DNA of 64,000 bases from Muricea muricata (GCA_963855995.1 OY979720.1:16202430-16266429); one strand, 5' to 3'; positions 27,982 to 39,360 are shown, counted from the first letter of the stretch. The notes: a model not told the origin generated them from the letters alone. Program-made: numbers and translations.

Positions 27982-28619
27982 TATCAATGTTTTGAGACAA
28001 CAACATAAGAGCGCTCGATATTGATTTCAATAGAGCGTAAATAAATGAACGAATTAAAGACGAGAAATACTTTTTCTGTCGCTACTCAGAGTTTCACGCG
28101 CTTAGGCGATCATCAGGCAACTGACAGATAATATTTTATTATTCACAATAAGTTTGGTTATAGTTAGTGGTTTAAAGTTACATGTCGGCAAGTGTTAAAT
28201 AAATCTGAGCGTTTTTTAAGCAGTTTCTTCCGGCTTTTTAAGATTAAAAGTTTTTCTTCTAAGCACAGGTAACATTTTTTTGAATTGACGGGAGTTGTGA
28301 ATTGTTTGATTATTCCCCATTTGACCTCATAGCTTCTACCATTTTCTTTTATCTGCCATATGTGCTTTGATAATTCTGTTTCATTTCGGTATTTGATGTT
28401 GTTAATGGATTTGCAGTGGTTTCTGTAGCGTGTCTTGAAGTCGTTGGATGTTACACCTATGTATGTCTTTGTATCGTTGTTGTCAGTTGTCGTTATGTCG
28501 GCTTTGTGAATAATAAAATATTATCTGTCAGTTGCCTGATGATCGCCTAAGCGCGTGAAACTCTGAGTAGCGACAGAAAAAGTATTTCTCGTCTTTAATT
28601 CGTTCATTTATATATATAT

Positions 28620-28678
<59 letters not shown>

Positions 28679-28691
28679 TATATATATATAC

Positions 28692-28738
<47 letters not shown>

Positions 28739-29297
28739 CGAAACACAAAAGAGTGCTCAATCACATATAGACAGAGCGAAACGTATAATCGTGCAAAACA
28801 CTTACCACTATAGTCTGTTTCATCCAAAAGGAATCTTCAGGTGGAAGACTGATTATTCTTTCTGGATAAAACAGACTGTAGTGGCAAGCTTTTGAGGGGT
28901 CTCGTAAGATTATGCGACCTTTGCATGTGTACTAGTATGTCGCACAGCACAGCTCTCGACTAATGAAAATCCAGAATGGACACTCTGCAGTAGACAGCAT
29001 CGCCATAACAAACAAAGTCTACACTTATTTTCTTTGCAGTACTTCATTCGCGAGTTGATCATCACGAATCGCTCTGGAAATGGCCGGAAAAGACTGTCTG
29101 ATTTTCAAATCAGAATTGGTCTTTCTCTGGATAACAACGGCAACTCCAACCCTTTATGTGGAGAAAATCATTCACTGCAGGAAGCTGAGACCAAAAGTGT
29201 CGTGTGTCCAAATCCAATGTTAGGAAGATATGTGAATATTATCATTCCTGGACCTGATAAAGTTCTTACTTTATGTGAAGTCGAAGTATATCCTTAG
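20240..29297 (+). CDS. Lectin copy A: secreted PAN plus fucolectin-type (FTP) protein, 310 residues
   Basis: Exons 20240-20351, 21199-21446, 26478-26619, 27110-27282 and 29040-29297; GT-AG junctions and phases close to 311 codons. Exon 1 encodes a signal peptide ([20 protein letters not shown]). Exon 2 (residues about 38-120) is a PAN/apple-like module with [18 protein letters not shown] and ESCPRR. Exon 3 (121-167) is a short cysteine module ([19 protein letters not shown]). Exons 4-5 (168-310) form a fucolectin-type domain: [37 protein letters not shown] and LCEVEVYP. In eel fucolectin the sugar is held by a histidine in the CTH motif and two arginines; the His, the NR arginine and an arginine seven places on (loop GNGRKR) are all present. 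Probably an extracellular carbohydrate-binding protein. Intron 2 is 5 kb because of inserted mobile DNA. Confidence 0.9.
21594..21741. repeat. 31-bp tandem repeat in lectin A intron 2
   Basis: About four and a half copies of a unit containing AATAACCGGTTACTGGGTTA. The unit is partly palindromic (AACCGGTT). The first copies are almost identical and the last is degenerate. Confidence 0.9.
22611..22860. mobile_element. Foldback element with telomere-like core and 9-bp target duplication
   Basis: The left arm GGTTATCTGGAAAACACGGA faces its complement, ending at 22860. Each arm carries repeats of ACACGGACAAC. Just inside the left arm is a run of CCCTAA-type repeats (about 22685-22710). The direct repeat AATAGCTAG occurs at 22602-22610 and again at 22861-22869, a clear 9-bp target-site duplication that fixes both ends. 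There is no real coding frame. Confidence 0.8.
23912..23981 (+). repeat. Degenerate tRNA-like sequence (70 nt)
   Basis: It has a D-arm with TAGCTCAATGGTAGAGC, a T-loop GTTCAAATGCC and a partly pairing acceptor stem (GGCTCGA with TCGAAAC). The anticodon loop CTAGAAA keeps T33 and would read AGA. Two T-stem pairs, two acceptor pairs and the ends of the anticodon stem are mismatched, so it is probably a tRNA-derived repeat or pseudogene. Confidence 0.45.
24116..24980 (+). pseudogene. Penelope-like retroelement fragment (post-RT region running into GIY-YIG, degenerate)
   Basis: An open frame at 24116-24712 contains [58 protein letters not shown] and KISYSCM. I recognise this as the stretch between the reverse transcriptase core and the endonuclease of invertebrate Penelope-like elements. 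Downstream, with stops and frameshifts, there are remnants of a cysteine motif ([12 protein letters not shown]) and of a [13 protein letters not shown] motif, the GIY-YIG signature region. A degenerate direct repeat (around GGCCATGTTGG..CACAAAAGAATAT) flanks the fragment at about 24130 and 25050. It is inserted in intron 2 of lectin copy A and is inactive. Confidence 0.65.
25418..25485. mobile_element. 68-bp terminal-inverted-repeat element with TA duplication
   Basis: The outer ends read CAGTATGTCCCAAGAAAAAG on the left and CTTTTTTCTGGGACAAACTG on the right, directly bounded by TA at 25416-25417 and 25486-25487. TA duplication and CAGT ends fit a Tc1/mariner-type mechanism. The copy is little more than two termini. 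Relatives are at 37481-37745 and, decayed, 18885-19126. Confidence 0.7.
25580..25968. mobile_element. Palindromic miniature element, family X copy 2 (lectin A intron 2)
   Basis: It begins ATGGACCATTCCCCAAATTA and ends with the near complement. The centre GGTAACGCTTTTTCCCGCG faces GGAAAAGCGTTACC. It has the same plan and internal blocks as 14837-15253 and 61994-62380. Confidence 0.8.
27374..27407 (+). ncRNA. Hammerhead-ribozyme-like motif
   Basis: Stem I GCAC/GTGC encloses the core CTGAAGA (27378-27384), a perfect stem II GCT-TTT-AGC, the core GAAA (27394-27397) and a minimal stem III/loop ACGTTT ending in a TTT cleavage triplet. CUGANGA plus GAAA is the hammerhead core. Very short stem III is typical of ribozymes in Penelope-like elements. 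It lies in lectin A intron 4. Stem I is only four pairs, so activity is uncertain. Confidence 0.45.
27565..27639. repeat. (AT)n microsatellite, lectin A intron 4
   Basis: Pure AT dinucleotide run. Confidence 0.95.
27943..27977. repeat. (AT)n microsatellite, lectin A intron 4
   Basis: Short AT dinucleotide run next to the left arm of the Penelope-like fragment. Confidence 0.9.
28076..28127 (-). ncRNA. Hammerhead-ribozyme-like motif in left arm of Penelope-like fragment
   Basis: Inverse copy of the motif at 28525-28576. It has the same CUGUC..GC / GCGACAG stem I with an AGUU bulge, CUGAUGA core, three-pair stem II, GAAAC and GUA triplet. Confidence 0.55.
28164..28505 (-). pseudogene. GIY-YIG endonuclease domain of a Penelope-like element (C-terminal 113 residues)
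   Basis: Read on the minus strand this is an uninterrupted frame ending in a stop at 28164-28166. It contains [56 protein letters not shown] and a C-terminal LFNTCRH. The YIG, the R..NH spacing and the trailing Glu match GIY-YIG nuclease domains at the C terminus of Penelope-like reverse transcriptases. In the whole element this domain would nick target DNA. Only the last part of the polyprotein is present, so it cannot act alone. Confidence 0.75.
28525..28576 (+). ncRNA. Hammerhead-ribozyme-like motif in right arm of Penelope-like fragment
   Basis: Stem I: CTGTC (28525-28529) and GC (28534-28535) pair with GC and GACAG (28570-28576), leaving a four-base AGTT bulge. Core CTGATGA is at 28536-28542. 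Stem II CGC/GCG has a U-U closing mismatch. GAAAC is at 28557-28561, then a five-base loop and GTA triplet (28567-28569) just before stem I. All conserved core bases are present; a weak stem II closing pair is the main doubt. Confidence 0.55.
28609..28735. repeat. (AT)n microsatellite, lectin A intron 4
   Basis: AT dinucleotide array with scattered single-base interruptions. Confidence 0.95.
28801..28847 (-). ncRNA. Hammerhead-ribozyme-like motif inside a small inverted repeat
   Basis: On the minus strand: CUUCCAC pairs with GUGGUAAG (one bulge) as stem I; core CUGAAGA; stem II UCC-UUUU-GGA with U-U closing; GAAAC; then a loop before an AUA triplet. The neighbouring inverse arm (about 28855-28890) has GUA at the same place. 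The motif is duplicated in pseudogene B' at 39628-39674. Confidence 0.5.
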
Positions 29298-29937
29298 TAC
29301 AGCCGTAGACCTTGAAGAATACCCAAAAACATGACCAACCAATTAACGCACGTCAAGAAAACGTGAAAGAACAACATGCACTTCAAACAAGATTTACTAA
29401 CAACGAGAATATTAACCTTTTCATTGTATTTGGGAAATTTTTGTTTACTAGACAGTATATCATGTTGATTCACATACAAAATATCAAATATATGGAGCAT
29501 GTACAATTAGTTGAGATTCCAGAAATCGGATAAAAGATCGTTTTCGCTCTTTAAATAGAATAGAATTGATTTAAATTTAACAAGTATAGCTGCATGCATG
29601 TATCTCACACGACAGGTAATTCAAAAAAAAATTTTGTGTGCACTCGCGCATTTTCGTGCTAACTACAGTATTCTAATATGTAACGCGTTTATTATTCACG
29701 CAGCCATACGAATATATCAACTATTAATAATATACAAGGAGAGGTATCTCGACTGTGATTGGTCAATTTCAGTGCAGTTAAACCCAAACAGGAGCGCAAA
29801 AATCTGTAACAACAGTGCACAAAGCTGTAACAACAGAAGAACCAATGAAATTTGACGCAAGAAAACGGGAGTGCAAGTTTTCTTAACAAAACAAGTAAAC
29901 ACGGCGGGTGAAATTTAAGAGCAATTGCGCTCACCAC

Positions 29938-30112
29938 CAACGTCCGTCAAGGAGTGGATGCAAGAGACTAAGATGAATTCATACATGTTTCATTTCGCCG
30001 ATGCTACAAACAATCCGTCCAGTTCCAATCACCCAAGAGAAAAACGTTTAATGTCGCTTTGTTCGTCCGTGACGTTTTTTGCTGTAAAAATCTTGAATAA
30101 ATTTAAAAAATA
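29938..30112 (+). pseudogene. Fragment of Eph SAM exon (pseudogene copy 1)
   Basis: TSVKEWMQETKMNSYMFHFA is readable and matches the start of the SAM domain in the last Eph exon. An internal deletion then joins it to sequence matching the end of that exon and its 3'UTR (around GAAAAACGTTTAATG). There is no splice acceptor and no upstream Eph exons, so it is a remnant carried by the segmental duplication. Confidence 0.8.
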
Positions 30113-31120
30113 AATTTCACCTAACTAAACTGTCTGTACATTAAGTTCATGGTCACCCACGGCGAGTATGAACTTTAAGAAGATAAATTAAAATATATAG
30201 GTTTTCCATGCACGAGGAAATCTAATTAAAGTCAAACTCAGTAACTCAATATATATTTCTCGCAGCTGGAAAGATGGGCGTTTAAAACGACAAGTAAACT
30301 TTCATATTTTGACGTTGTCGGAGAGCAAAACTGACGCCCTCTTAATTGGCCGTACGTGGATAGTTTGAACTTTATTATAAGTAGTCATTTCATTTTTCTG
30401 AAACATTCTAAAATATATGTTTGCTTTCTTTTTGAAAATCATATTAAAACTGAGATTATACAGTGTTTCGAAGTAAAGCATATCAGACTGTATGACAAAT
30501 TTAGAATCAGCAACATTAGCACCTGCGTTACCAGTCCATTACTTTGACTATTTAATGTATGCAATGTTATATTATGGAAGTAAACACTTAAACAATTATT
30601 GAATGTGCTTGAGCATGATAGGAAGAATTATCAAGTCCGAAGTTTACCGTTATCAACCGAGGCTGAAGGCTGAGTTAGAAAACGCAAACTGAGGGCTTGA
30701 TCATTCTTCATATCATGCGAAAACCGAATTGAAGAAATTGCTTTATTATTCCTTTAAAATATTCAAAGGCTTTTAACACATTATTTATTATTTAACACAT
30801 ATTTAAAAAACTTTAACACATGATCCAATCCATGGCATTCTCGACCAATCAGGAATGAGGAATATTTAAAAAACCCAGTTTGATCACCATTAATGTTACG
30901 TTAATACTAAGCAATTACCATTGCTACTTAATTAACTCTAGCTCATGCGGCAGAGCCGGCGAAATACATTTTCTAATTTGAAATATCTGAACTTTGGAAA
31001 ACCCCATATCCTCGTAAGTTGGTTACAATTGAATCAATATGATTCAGAAAAACCAAGAACAAACTAATAATCTTATTAATAATCACAAATGCGTACATCG
31101 ATTTAAACACCCGTATTAAT

Positions 31121-31260
31121 GGACCTTATATATGCATAAATCGTGATCCGGACCGTGTATCCTAGGAAACAGGAACTTATGCATTGTTATTGTTCAGTGT
31201 TTGCGAGCAGTGACCAATAACAATGCGTAAATTCCCGTTTCATAATGCATAAGGTCTATA
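31121..31260. mobile_element. Foldback element upstream of lectin copy B
   Basis: GGACCTTATATATGCATAAA faces TTTCATAATGCATAAGGTCT, with an inner pair around GAACTTATGCATTG. The same insertion is before copies C (43284-43420) and E (59200-59334). The corresponding site before copy A is uninterrupted. Confidence 0.7.
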
Positions 31261-31358
31261 TAGCATGCGCATCTATTCGCAATTAGCACTAATGCGTAAT
31301 GCGCAGAGGAATAGGTCAGCTTTCTACAGGTAAGTACTTGGCGGATGAAAATCTGAAA

Positions 31359-34300
31359 ATGTATGGCCTATTTGCTTTTGTGCTTCTTGTCCAAATGATA
31401 CTCGGTGAGAAAAGTTTTTATGTGAAAAGCCAAGAAAATTTCAGCTTATTAAAAGAGGTGAGTTTGAAATTAAATATAATAATAGTGCCAGAAGAAGATG
31501 GATTTTTTCCCAGGAATATTTATACAAGTTGATCCTTATTACAATGTAATATTTTATTTCATCATCAAGTACGAATCGATCTATTGCACAGGCAAAACGC
31601 ATACCATAAATGTTATTCTTAATTAGCTGCGACGCTAATTAGAGCATTTTGGCGTCGTTTGAAAGATTTTGCGACATAGCAGCTATTTCAGGAGTCGAGC
31701 ATTTTAGAAACAAAGTCGCTTTAGCGCCTTAATTATTGGTTCGTTTTAATGGGGTTTTTTGAAAACAGATTTCTAAGCATTTGCCACTTCAGGGAGGATT
31801 ATTCAGCATTCATTCTAGAGATGAAATTCTACCGCATGACGGCGTTGTCGGGTGATGGAGAATATGCGTACACTTCGTATCTAAGTTTCTTGTACATTTG
31901 CATGGTGAATACAATATACTTATTAAGCTTTGTGGAAACACCACGTAAATTTATTATTGCAGAGCTTTCGATCCGTAAGCTCGGATCTTCATCAGTGCTA
32001 TAATAATAAATTCACTATTATTCACTATTATTCACTTTTATTTATTATTATAGCACTGATGAAGATCCGAGCTTACGGATCGAAAGCTCTGCAATAATAA
32101 ATTTACGTGGTGTTTCCACAAAGCTTAATAAGTATACTTCGTATCTAATTTGCACGTGCATGATTCGTATCAAGGCTGTCTTCCACTAGGTGGAATTTTC
32201 TGAGCGAAATGGAATGTTTCATTACTTTTTCTGGCTGAGAGCTCACAAACACAGAAAAATTTCGCTCGATGCGCAGTGGAAAACAGACTAAAAGGTGGAT
32301 GCTTTTCATTCAAAGAAACGTTAATTGTCGTGCAAGAAAAGGACAGTGAATATACAGCTCAAATTTCATGCATGTTTTGCTTCCATTTTAGTATTTGGCT
32401 GCTATTTTACTTAAATAAAATTTACGCGTGTTGTATGATAACAATAATCGTATAAAGTGGCTTTATTTTGTGGAAGTAGCGGTACTAAAGATATGTCCGC
32501 ATATGATATGAAGAATTATCAAGCCGAAGGATGAGACAGACAGCTCAAACTGAGGGCTTGATCATTCTCCATATCAGCGAGAACCGATTATTTCAATAAT
32601 TGCTTGTTTTTTTTATCTAAAATATTCAAAAAATTTTAACACATGTACGTGTGTGTAAAATTTTTTAAAAATAAATTTGCTCTGTATACTAAATGTTCTG
32701 CATTCTCTTCCAAAAATATACTTCCAATCCAAGTCAAGGTAGTTTGGTCTGTGTATGATAATGAACAGATGGCGGCAATTCGTGACTTAAACGGGATATG
32801 GCAATATAAACTGCAACTGAAGAGTTAAAAGAGATTGATGAAATTAGCAGCAACTTTTATACAGTCAACCCTGCTTTAGAACCCCGCTGTAGAACTTATT
32901 AAAACAGATCTAATTATAAACCAAGAATTTATAACTAGGAACAACAAGTATTTCACGCAAGCCTTTTCAATGTTCAGCAAAGCGAGCAGCCATTGTTTAC
33001 AAAATTGGAAGCAATGCGCATGCTCAGAATGTTATTTGTAGCTAGCCATGTTTTTAAGAAATGCGCATGGTCAGATTTGTGCGCAGTCATTTGCAAGTAA
33101 ATTAACCAATCAGAATTAAGAATACATATAAAGAGAATGATATAATGATTGCTACCTCCAACAAAAGCAGGATGACTAAAGGCAGCCCGACAACTTGATT
33201 ACACCATGCAAGTATTTCCGTGTTTTAATACCGTGAAAACTGAATCAATTTGTTCTTCGATTAGAATGATGGCATACATTGGCTTCAGCACGCGACAAGC
33301 GACTCCTTATACTTAAAATGCCCCTATTTACCATTACTTTCTAACGAACAAAAAGTAGACTTTGTCTAAAAAGAACCAGATTCATATTATTTTGACATTG
33401 GAACGAACAACGAAAAATTATCGCATTCATAATTCCGAGATGCTCTATGAGCAATAATAATAATAACAAAATAGAAAATATGTTGTGTTACAACGCATTA
33501 TTTCCAATTAAAACCATACTGATCTGTGCAAAAAAGACCCAGCTGCAGATTCATAGACCGCAAGTGGCGAAACTGGCCGTTGGAACTTTCCGTTCTCTGC
33601 AATTATTTTTATTATACATTTAATAATAGCCAGACTATTTATAAATTCTGCACCATGCATGGCCTGCCTTCACGGGATTGAAAACTATATAGAAAACAAA
33701 CTGGATGCTAAAGCATCCTTTGAATTCAGTGAGCCAATTTTTTTATAATCATCACTGTCTTTTGCAATATTTTTGTAATGGTTTCTAAAAGGTTTAATTA
33801 AAACTCATGATGAGACAGACGGAAGCCATTGACTTTTTTTAGTCAGTTATTTGCATGAATTATTGCAGCGGAATTTCAAAAGAAAAAGCATGCTATTGTT
33901 AATAAATCTGCAACATTTATCCAATATTTATGTACAAATTAAACAACCAATTACTAAAGAAGTGAATAATGATAATTTAAAATTTGTATACGGTATATCC
34001 AAATTTTCAGGCTGGCCACACGTGACGATGAATATTATTAATTTTCAGATCAGGTTTTGGCAGATCATGTTATAGCAAGCTACATGGTTCGATCTTCAGG
34101 AGAATGTGTGCTGCATTGTGCCGTGAACGAAGATTGCAGGTCGATCAATTATCAATACACATTGGACCTGTCTGGAATTCTTGGTCTCTGTGAGATCAAC
34201 AATGCAACACTGGAATCATGTCCTCGCAGACGCACGGCAGTCAATCGTGTTGGACACGGCTATTACAGAGATACAGTGGATTTACAAGTTGTGACGGTAA

Positions 34301-35902
34301 TAATTATACAATAATTCCTTAACAGATTGTACTTGTTATGTCGCAAATGTTACCTGAAAAAATCAGCTGGTCACTAATCTAAAATAATTTATTATCCTTA
34401 TTAGTTAGTGTCTTCTTGATCAACCGCAGGTATTCGACTGCAAATTTGTCGTCACTTGATCACAATTACTTTCATCTACCCTTACATGACATTTTACCCT
34501 TTTGTGCCAGCCATAACCATGCAAAAGTGGAATTTTTCTAAATTTTATTCTAAATTTTATTGCAGGTTACTGGATCAAAAAAGGAGCCAGTAGGATCTTG
34601 TAAAGATGTCACAAATTGTCATTTCAGCGATGGCGAACACTGGATTTACGTTCAAGAAACGTATACGCACTTGGTGAAAGTATTTTGCTTCACAAACGCA
34701 TCTGGAGGTTTAGTTACACTGCATGTTGTGTTGTCTTCCTTGCACTTATAAAATCATAAATAATTCATGAAGAAAACACAAAAAACATATACTATGTAAT
34801 AGTAACTTGGTTACAAAAATGCGATATTTAGTTCAGTATTTTTTCAAAAAACAGTTTTGCAACAGCAAAACAAAAATTATTTGCGCTACCTTATTAACTG
34901 GAAAAATTGTATTTTATCCACATAGCATAATATTATTATGTAAACGACTGTGACTCACATTCGAGCCTAAATGCAAATTCAAAATAGCTAGTAAATTATT
35001 TGTAAAATATTGGCAATAGTTTGTAACTATTTTCACAGCTAATTTTGATCGGTCTTGGTATCTATACGAATCTATGCCTGCTAGTCGAAACCCACACTAT
35101 TAAAAACTGGTATTTCACGGCCACAAATTTAACATTATAGCTTTTACACCTTCATAAGCCTTCCAGGAAAATTATTCCTATACTTAATAGGAAAATGTTT
35201 TCTGTCCATATATAGATTCTGCGAAAAATATTGCTTTAAAAAAACGAGCAATCCAAAGTTCAAATGAATTTGAGGTTCACGGTTATGCAAGTAAAGCTGT
35301 TGATGGTAACAAAAATTCAAATTATATGAGGGGTTCTTGCACTCATACGAAGAAATCAGATTCTCCATGGTGGAGAGTGGATGTAGGAAATGTGGTAAGG
35401 CATGACCTGAGCTATATATATAACTCCGAATAACCGTATCATGCACGCATTCAGATACTTCATTCCAAAAAGCATTTTAAATGCTGCTAGCCAATATTAT
35501 TGCAGATTACAAATATTTAAAGTATATCGGTATTGATTGATATAATTATTAGTTTATGATTCCCATTAGTATAGCCTAACAATTTAAGCGAAAGAAGGTT
35601 TAGTTAAATTATTACAGCATGACGTTTTTGCTTCTTTCTCGCAGTACTTCATTCGCAAGCTGATCATCACTAATCGCTCTGGATGGAACTGGAGAAGATT
35701 GTCAGATTTTCAAATCAGGATTGGTCTTTCCCTTGATAACAACAGCAATTCGAACCCTTTATGTGGAGAATATCATTCACTGAAGCAAGCTGAAACCAAG
35801 AACATCGTGTGTCCAAATCCTATGTTAGGAAGATATGTGAATATTATCATTTCTGGACATGATAAAGTTCTTACTTTACGTGAAGTCGAAGTTTATCCTT
35901 AG
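31359..35902 (+). pseudogene. Lectin copy B: PAN plus FTP gene with frameshifted first exon
   Basis: Exons by homology: 31359-31457, 34049-34296, 34566-34707, 35216-35394, 35645-35902. Exon 1 is 99 bp, against 112 bp in the other copies. A 12-bp in-frame loss plus a one-base loss after the LGEK codons shifts the frame, so splicing to exon 2 would reach a stop after about nine codons. Exons 2-5 are open. The PAN exon is almost identical to the other copies. Exon 3 (EHWIYVQETYTHLVKVFCF) and exon 4 (KNIALKKRAIQSS, 179 bp) belong to a different subtype shared with copy E. The FTP loop reads GWNWRR, retaining the second arginine. A strongly conserved C-terminal cysteine is replaced (LTLREVEV instead of LTLCEVEV). 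It is probably decaying unless another first exon is used. Confidence 0.8.
31915..32136. repeat. 222-bp near-perfect palindrome with hammerhead-like cores, lectin B intron 1
   Basis: Two arms of about 96 bp read the same on both strands, centred on a short TATTCACTATTATTCAC spacer. Each arm contains CTGATGA, a GATCC/GGATC stem and GAAA flanked by pairing TTTATTATT and AATAATAAA stretches, resembling a hammerhead layout. However, there is an extra A before stem II and no good GUH triplet. The flanks repeat CTTCGTATCTAA on both sides. Confidence 0.7.
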
Positions 35903-38358
35903 AAAAGCCGTAGACCTTGAAGCATGATAAACTGGCCTTATATAAAAATCATAGCTTAGAAAAGTTACATTATCTTATTTAAATTCTCCCCTGATGTATA
36001 TTCGTCTTTAAATGATAAATTATAATAAATAATTAATTAGGTCTGCAGTTGACGCGCAGGCATGAAATATTTCTCATTATACATGTTACATCTACGATAC
36101 GAAACTGGAATGCAACAATGTGTGGGTTAGCTCAGCCTTGTCGCAATGCTATACTACTTGTCTTGACACAATGTATGCAGCTATTATTGGCGGAAAATGT
36201 TCAATGTCACAGCCTAGAGGATTCCAGTTACTATTCGCAAGTAAGTCAGTTTTGAAATAATTATGCACGCCATATAGTTGTTAGCTAAAATAATGCCTTT
36301 TCGCACTGTTTCATATATATCAGATACAAAAGCATATAAATTAAAGTAAATTATGGTGCACTAGTGCCTGTCTTCACCTCTGTAAAGATCTGAAAAACAG
36401 AATTGTATCAAACTGAACTTAATTTCGATTAATTTAAGATCATCGTAGCCAAATCTTGGGGATCAATGGTAGTATATGCAGCCGCGGCTATGCTAACCAT
36501 ACATCAAACGTTTACAAGCAAACGTAAAAGGCGGTCAAAGTTGGGAAATAAAAGTTATTAAATGCGCATGGCAGTCGTTATATCGTATTGAAAAAGAAAA
36601 TGGAAGATGATATCAATCTTAAACTTTCATTAGGCGTGTTAGATTGCTTATCTTCGCAAAAATAATTGAAGAGTTTAAAAATGCAGCTAAAAGCCTGTCA
36701 GTCCTGGAGCTGGAAAATTTACGGGAGTTGGAAAGAATTTGCTTTTTTGATATCGTAAACTCAGATCTTTATAATTTTTGGCACACGGAAAATAGATCTA
36801 TTACTTAATTTGAATTAAAGCTCTTTAGAACCCATGAAAAATTTGACTGTATCATGAGATACTCTCGATACCCCCTGGATCCGCCCCTGTATACAAATAG
36901 CGAGAATTGAATGAAACTCGACTATTCTATAACATGTTTTTAATTCTTTTTTTAACCTAAATTAAATAAAATATAAGTAATAATTATATTTTACAGGTAT
37001 AAAAAATCATCATCTTGTAAATTTGCTAAAAAACAAGACAAAAAAATTCTGGTGATATTTCGACTTCGACTAAGCGGACACAAGGTCGTCTCCGAGCGTT
37101 TTCACAACAGTCAAAATGAAAACGATTTGAACTACAAAAATTCTGATTGCATGGCGTCTTTAGTTTTTGTCCTTAGATGAGGTTTATGCTGGGTTTCATT
37201 AAATTGTGTAAACAAGTTGGTTTTTCAAATAATTCAAAATGAAAACGCTCGGAAACGACACCGTATGCACGTGCCTTGATTGCAAAGTCATTGTGCTTCA
37301 AATCTTGAGTTTACATAAGCAAGCCGTATAACCTGATGAGAGAGCCTTCTATATAGAGCTTTGGAAACAAATTTGTAGTTCTTTTAGTGTATATAATAAA
37401 ATTTTCATTTTACTGTTTTACTAGTTATAAAGCTCCTATAAGGTTGAGCACTTTACAATCGAGATTACTATTTTATTATGCAATGTGTCCCAAGAAAAAG
37501 GCTACCCTTAACAGTATCGAGCGTTCGAATTTGAATGCTTAATTAACTCCCCAATGAGCCAAAAATGTGTAATTCTCTGCTACACAGAGGTTTTTATGCT
37601 TACGTTGCAATTAAATTGAATTTGTTCTGCCAAAATAACACAGAATAAGCTCCTTAGGCCCACTTAGGGAATTAAGACATTCAAATTCGAACGTGCGGCG
37701 CTAACGCTTGACATCAAAGGGAAGCCTTTTTTCTGGGACACACTGTATATACATACATAGGTGATGTATCTAAGAGCCAATAAGAAATAGCGAGTCATTA
37801 AATCACTAAATCATTCTGCATGTCTTTTATCAATAATAATTAATTATTGAGGCTTCGCGTCCTTAGATGTAAAAAATATCAAAAAAATATGCCGTATATT
37901 CACCAAGCAAAGGTCACTAAACTCAATCAAGCTATTCGGACATCTTTGGATAGGTTAAATACCGAGTAAGAGTATTACACGTCATTCTATCCTTTATATG
38001 ACATAAATTCCGACTTTCGAGATATTTATAACTTTAACTAAATTTACTTTTGAGCAAGATTTCCAGCAGAATCTTTCGACTTTAAACTGTTGAAGCCGAG
38101 ATTCTTCGAGTTTTTTCAACAATTTCCATCTAATTATCCACTCATGGTAAATAACCTGGATATATTTCGCACTACATCGAATAACACCGACTCAAAAAAA
38201 ATTTTTAGTGTCTTCATAATCAATCGCAGGTCGGCTCAAATTTGTCATTTCATCACACCTAGTTTCGTTCATCCTTATTTGACAGTTTACCCTTTTGTGT
38301 TAGCCATGGTCGTGCAAGGGTGGAATTTCTCCGAAATCTATTATAAATTTCATTGCAG
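35903..38358. other. Spacer between lectin B and fragment B'
   Basis: A partly duplicated intron 2 end of lectin A (from about 37320: GTATAACCTGATGAGAGA) shows that fragment B' came from an unequal exchange inside that intron. Other content: a possible orphan exon (36119-36238), a partial inverted repeat (about 37086-37262, GTCGTCTCCGAGCGTTTTCA facing its complement) and the element at 37481-37745. Confidence 0.45.
37481..37745. mobile_element. CAGT..GGGACA terminal-inverted-repeat element, 265 bp
   Basis: The right end TTTTTTCTGGGACACACTG borders TA, and the left end reads AATGTGTCCCAAGAAAAAGG. Inner arms include TCGAGCGTTCGAATTTGAAT and its complement with GAACGTGCGGCGCT. It is a longer relative of the 68-bp copy at 25418-25485. 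No transposase is present. Confidence 0.7.
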
Positions 38359-38987
38359 GTTATTGGATCACAAAAGAATCCAGCAAGATCTTGTAAAGAT
38401 GTCGCAAATTGTCATTTCGACGATGGCGAATACTGGATTTACTCTCATGAAATTGATATGAATCCGGTGCAAGTTTTTTGCTTCGTGAACCTACCCAGCG
38501 GTTAGTTTATTCGTGTTTTTACAAGACAATATGCATTCAGTAGTACCAAATCTTTAAACAAATCGATGAAACCGGGCCACTCCAGGACAAGTAAGTATAA
38601 AAGCATAAAAACAGGTAAGAGAATATTTTAAATTCGAAATGGCCTAGCGTATTGTAGCTATATATGAAAATGTGAATAACATATCACTTTCTGATCTCTC
38701 TAGGAAGTTTGAGAACAGAGTTTTCAATCACCTGAGGTCCCTGAGTTCGGATTCGCATTTACTATAGATAAACTGCTGTCAGTACGTGCATTCGTACGGT
38801 TTAGTTGGCGAGCACATCGCGCAAATTAAAGAACTAATGTTTATTAAGAGATAAATTAAATTAAATTACATTACATTATCTTATTTCATTACATTAGATG
38901 GAAATTAGCTTTCAATACATTATATCATTCTTGTGTCACCATTCGCGAATTTGAGATTCTCCATGGTGGAGAAATGTTGGAAGAGAG

Positions 38988-39357
<370 letters not shown>

Positions 39358-39360
<3 letters not shown>

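Larger units (their letters stand above)
28044..28610 (-). mobile_element. Penelope-like element 3' fragment between inverted terminal arms
   Basis: Arms of about 100 bp at about 28044-28145 and 28508-28610 are near-perfect inverse copies (both contain GCGCGTGAAACTCTGAGTAG or its complement). They enclose the C-terminal coding remnant described at 28164-28505. AT-rich microsatellites lie at or near both outer ends. Penelope-like elements carry terminal repeats that can be inverted and that often contain hammerhead ribozymes, as here. The element lies in intron 4 of lectin copy A; most of its reverse transcriptase is missing. Confidence 0.75.
29298..31358. other. Spacer between lectin copies A and B (duplicated unit boundary)
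   Basis: After the lectin stop comes a stretch conserved after copies A, B', C and D (around GACCGACCAATTAACGCACG), then a degenerate Eph SAM exon fragment (29938-30112), then sequence homologous to the Eph-lectin A spacer, and a foldback (31121-31260) just before lectin B. No independent gene is visible. Confidence 0.55.
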
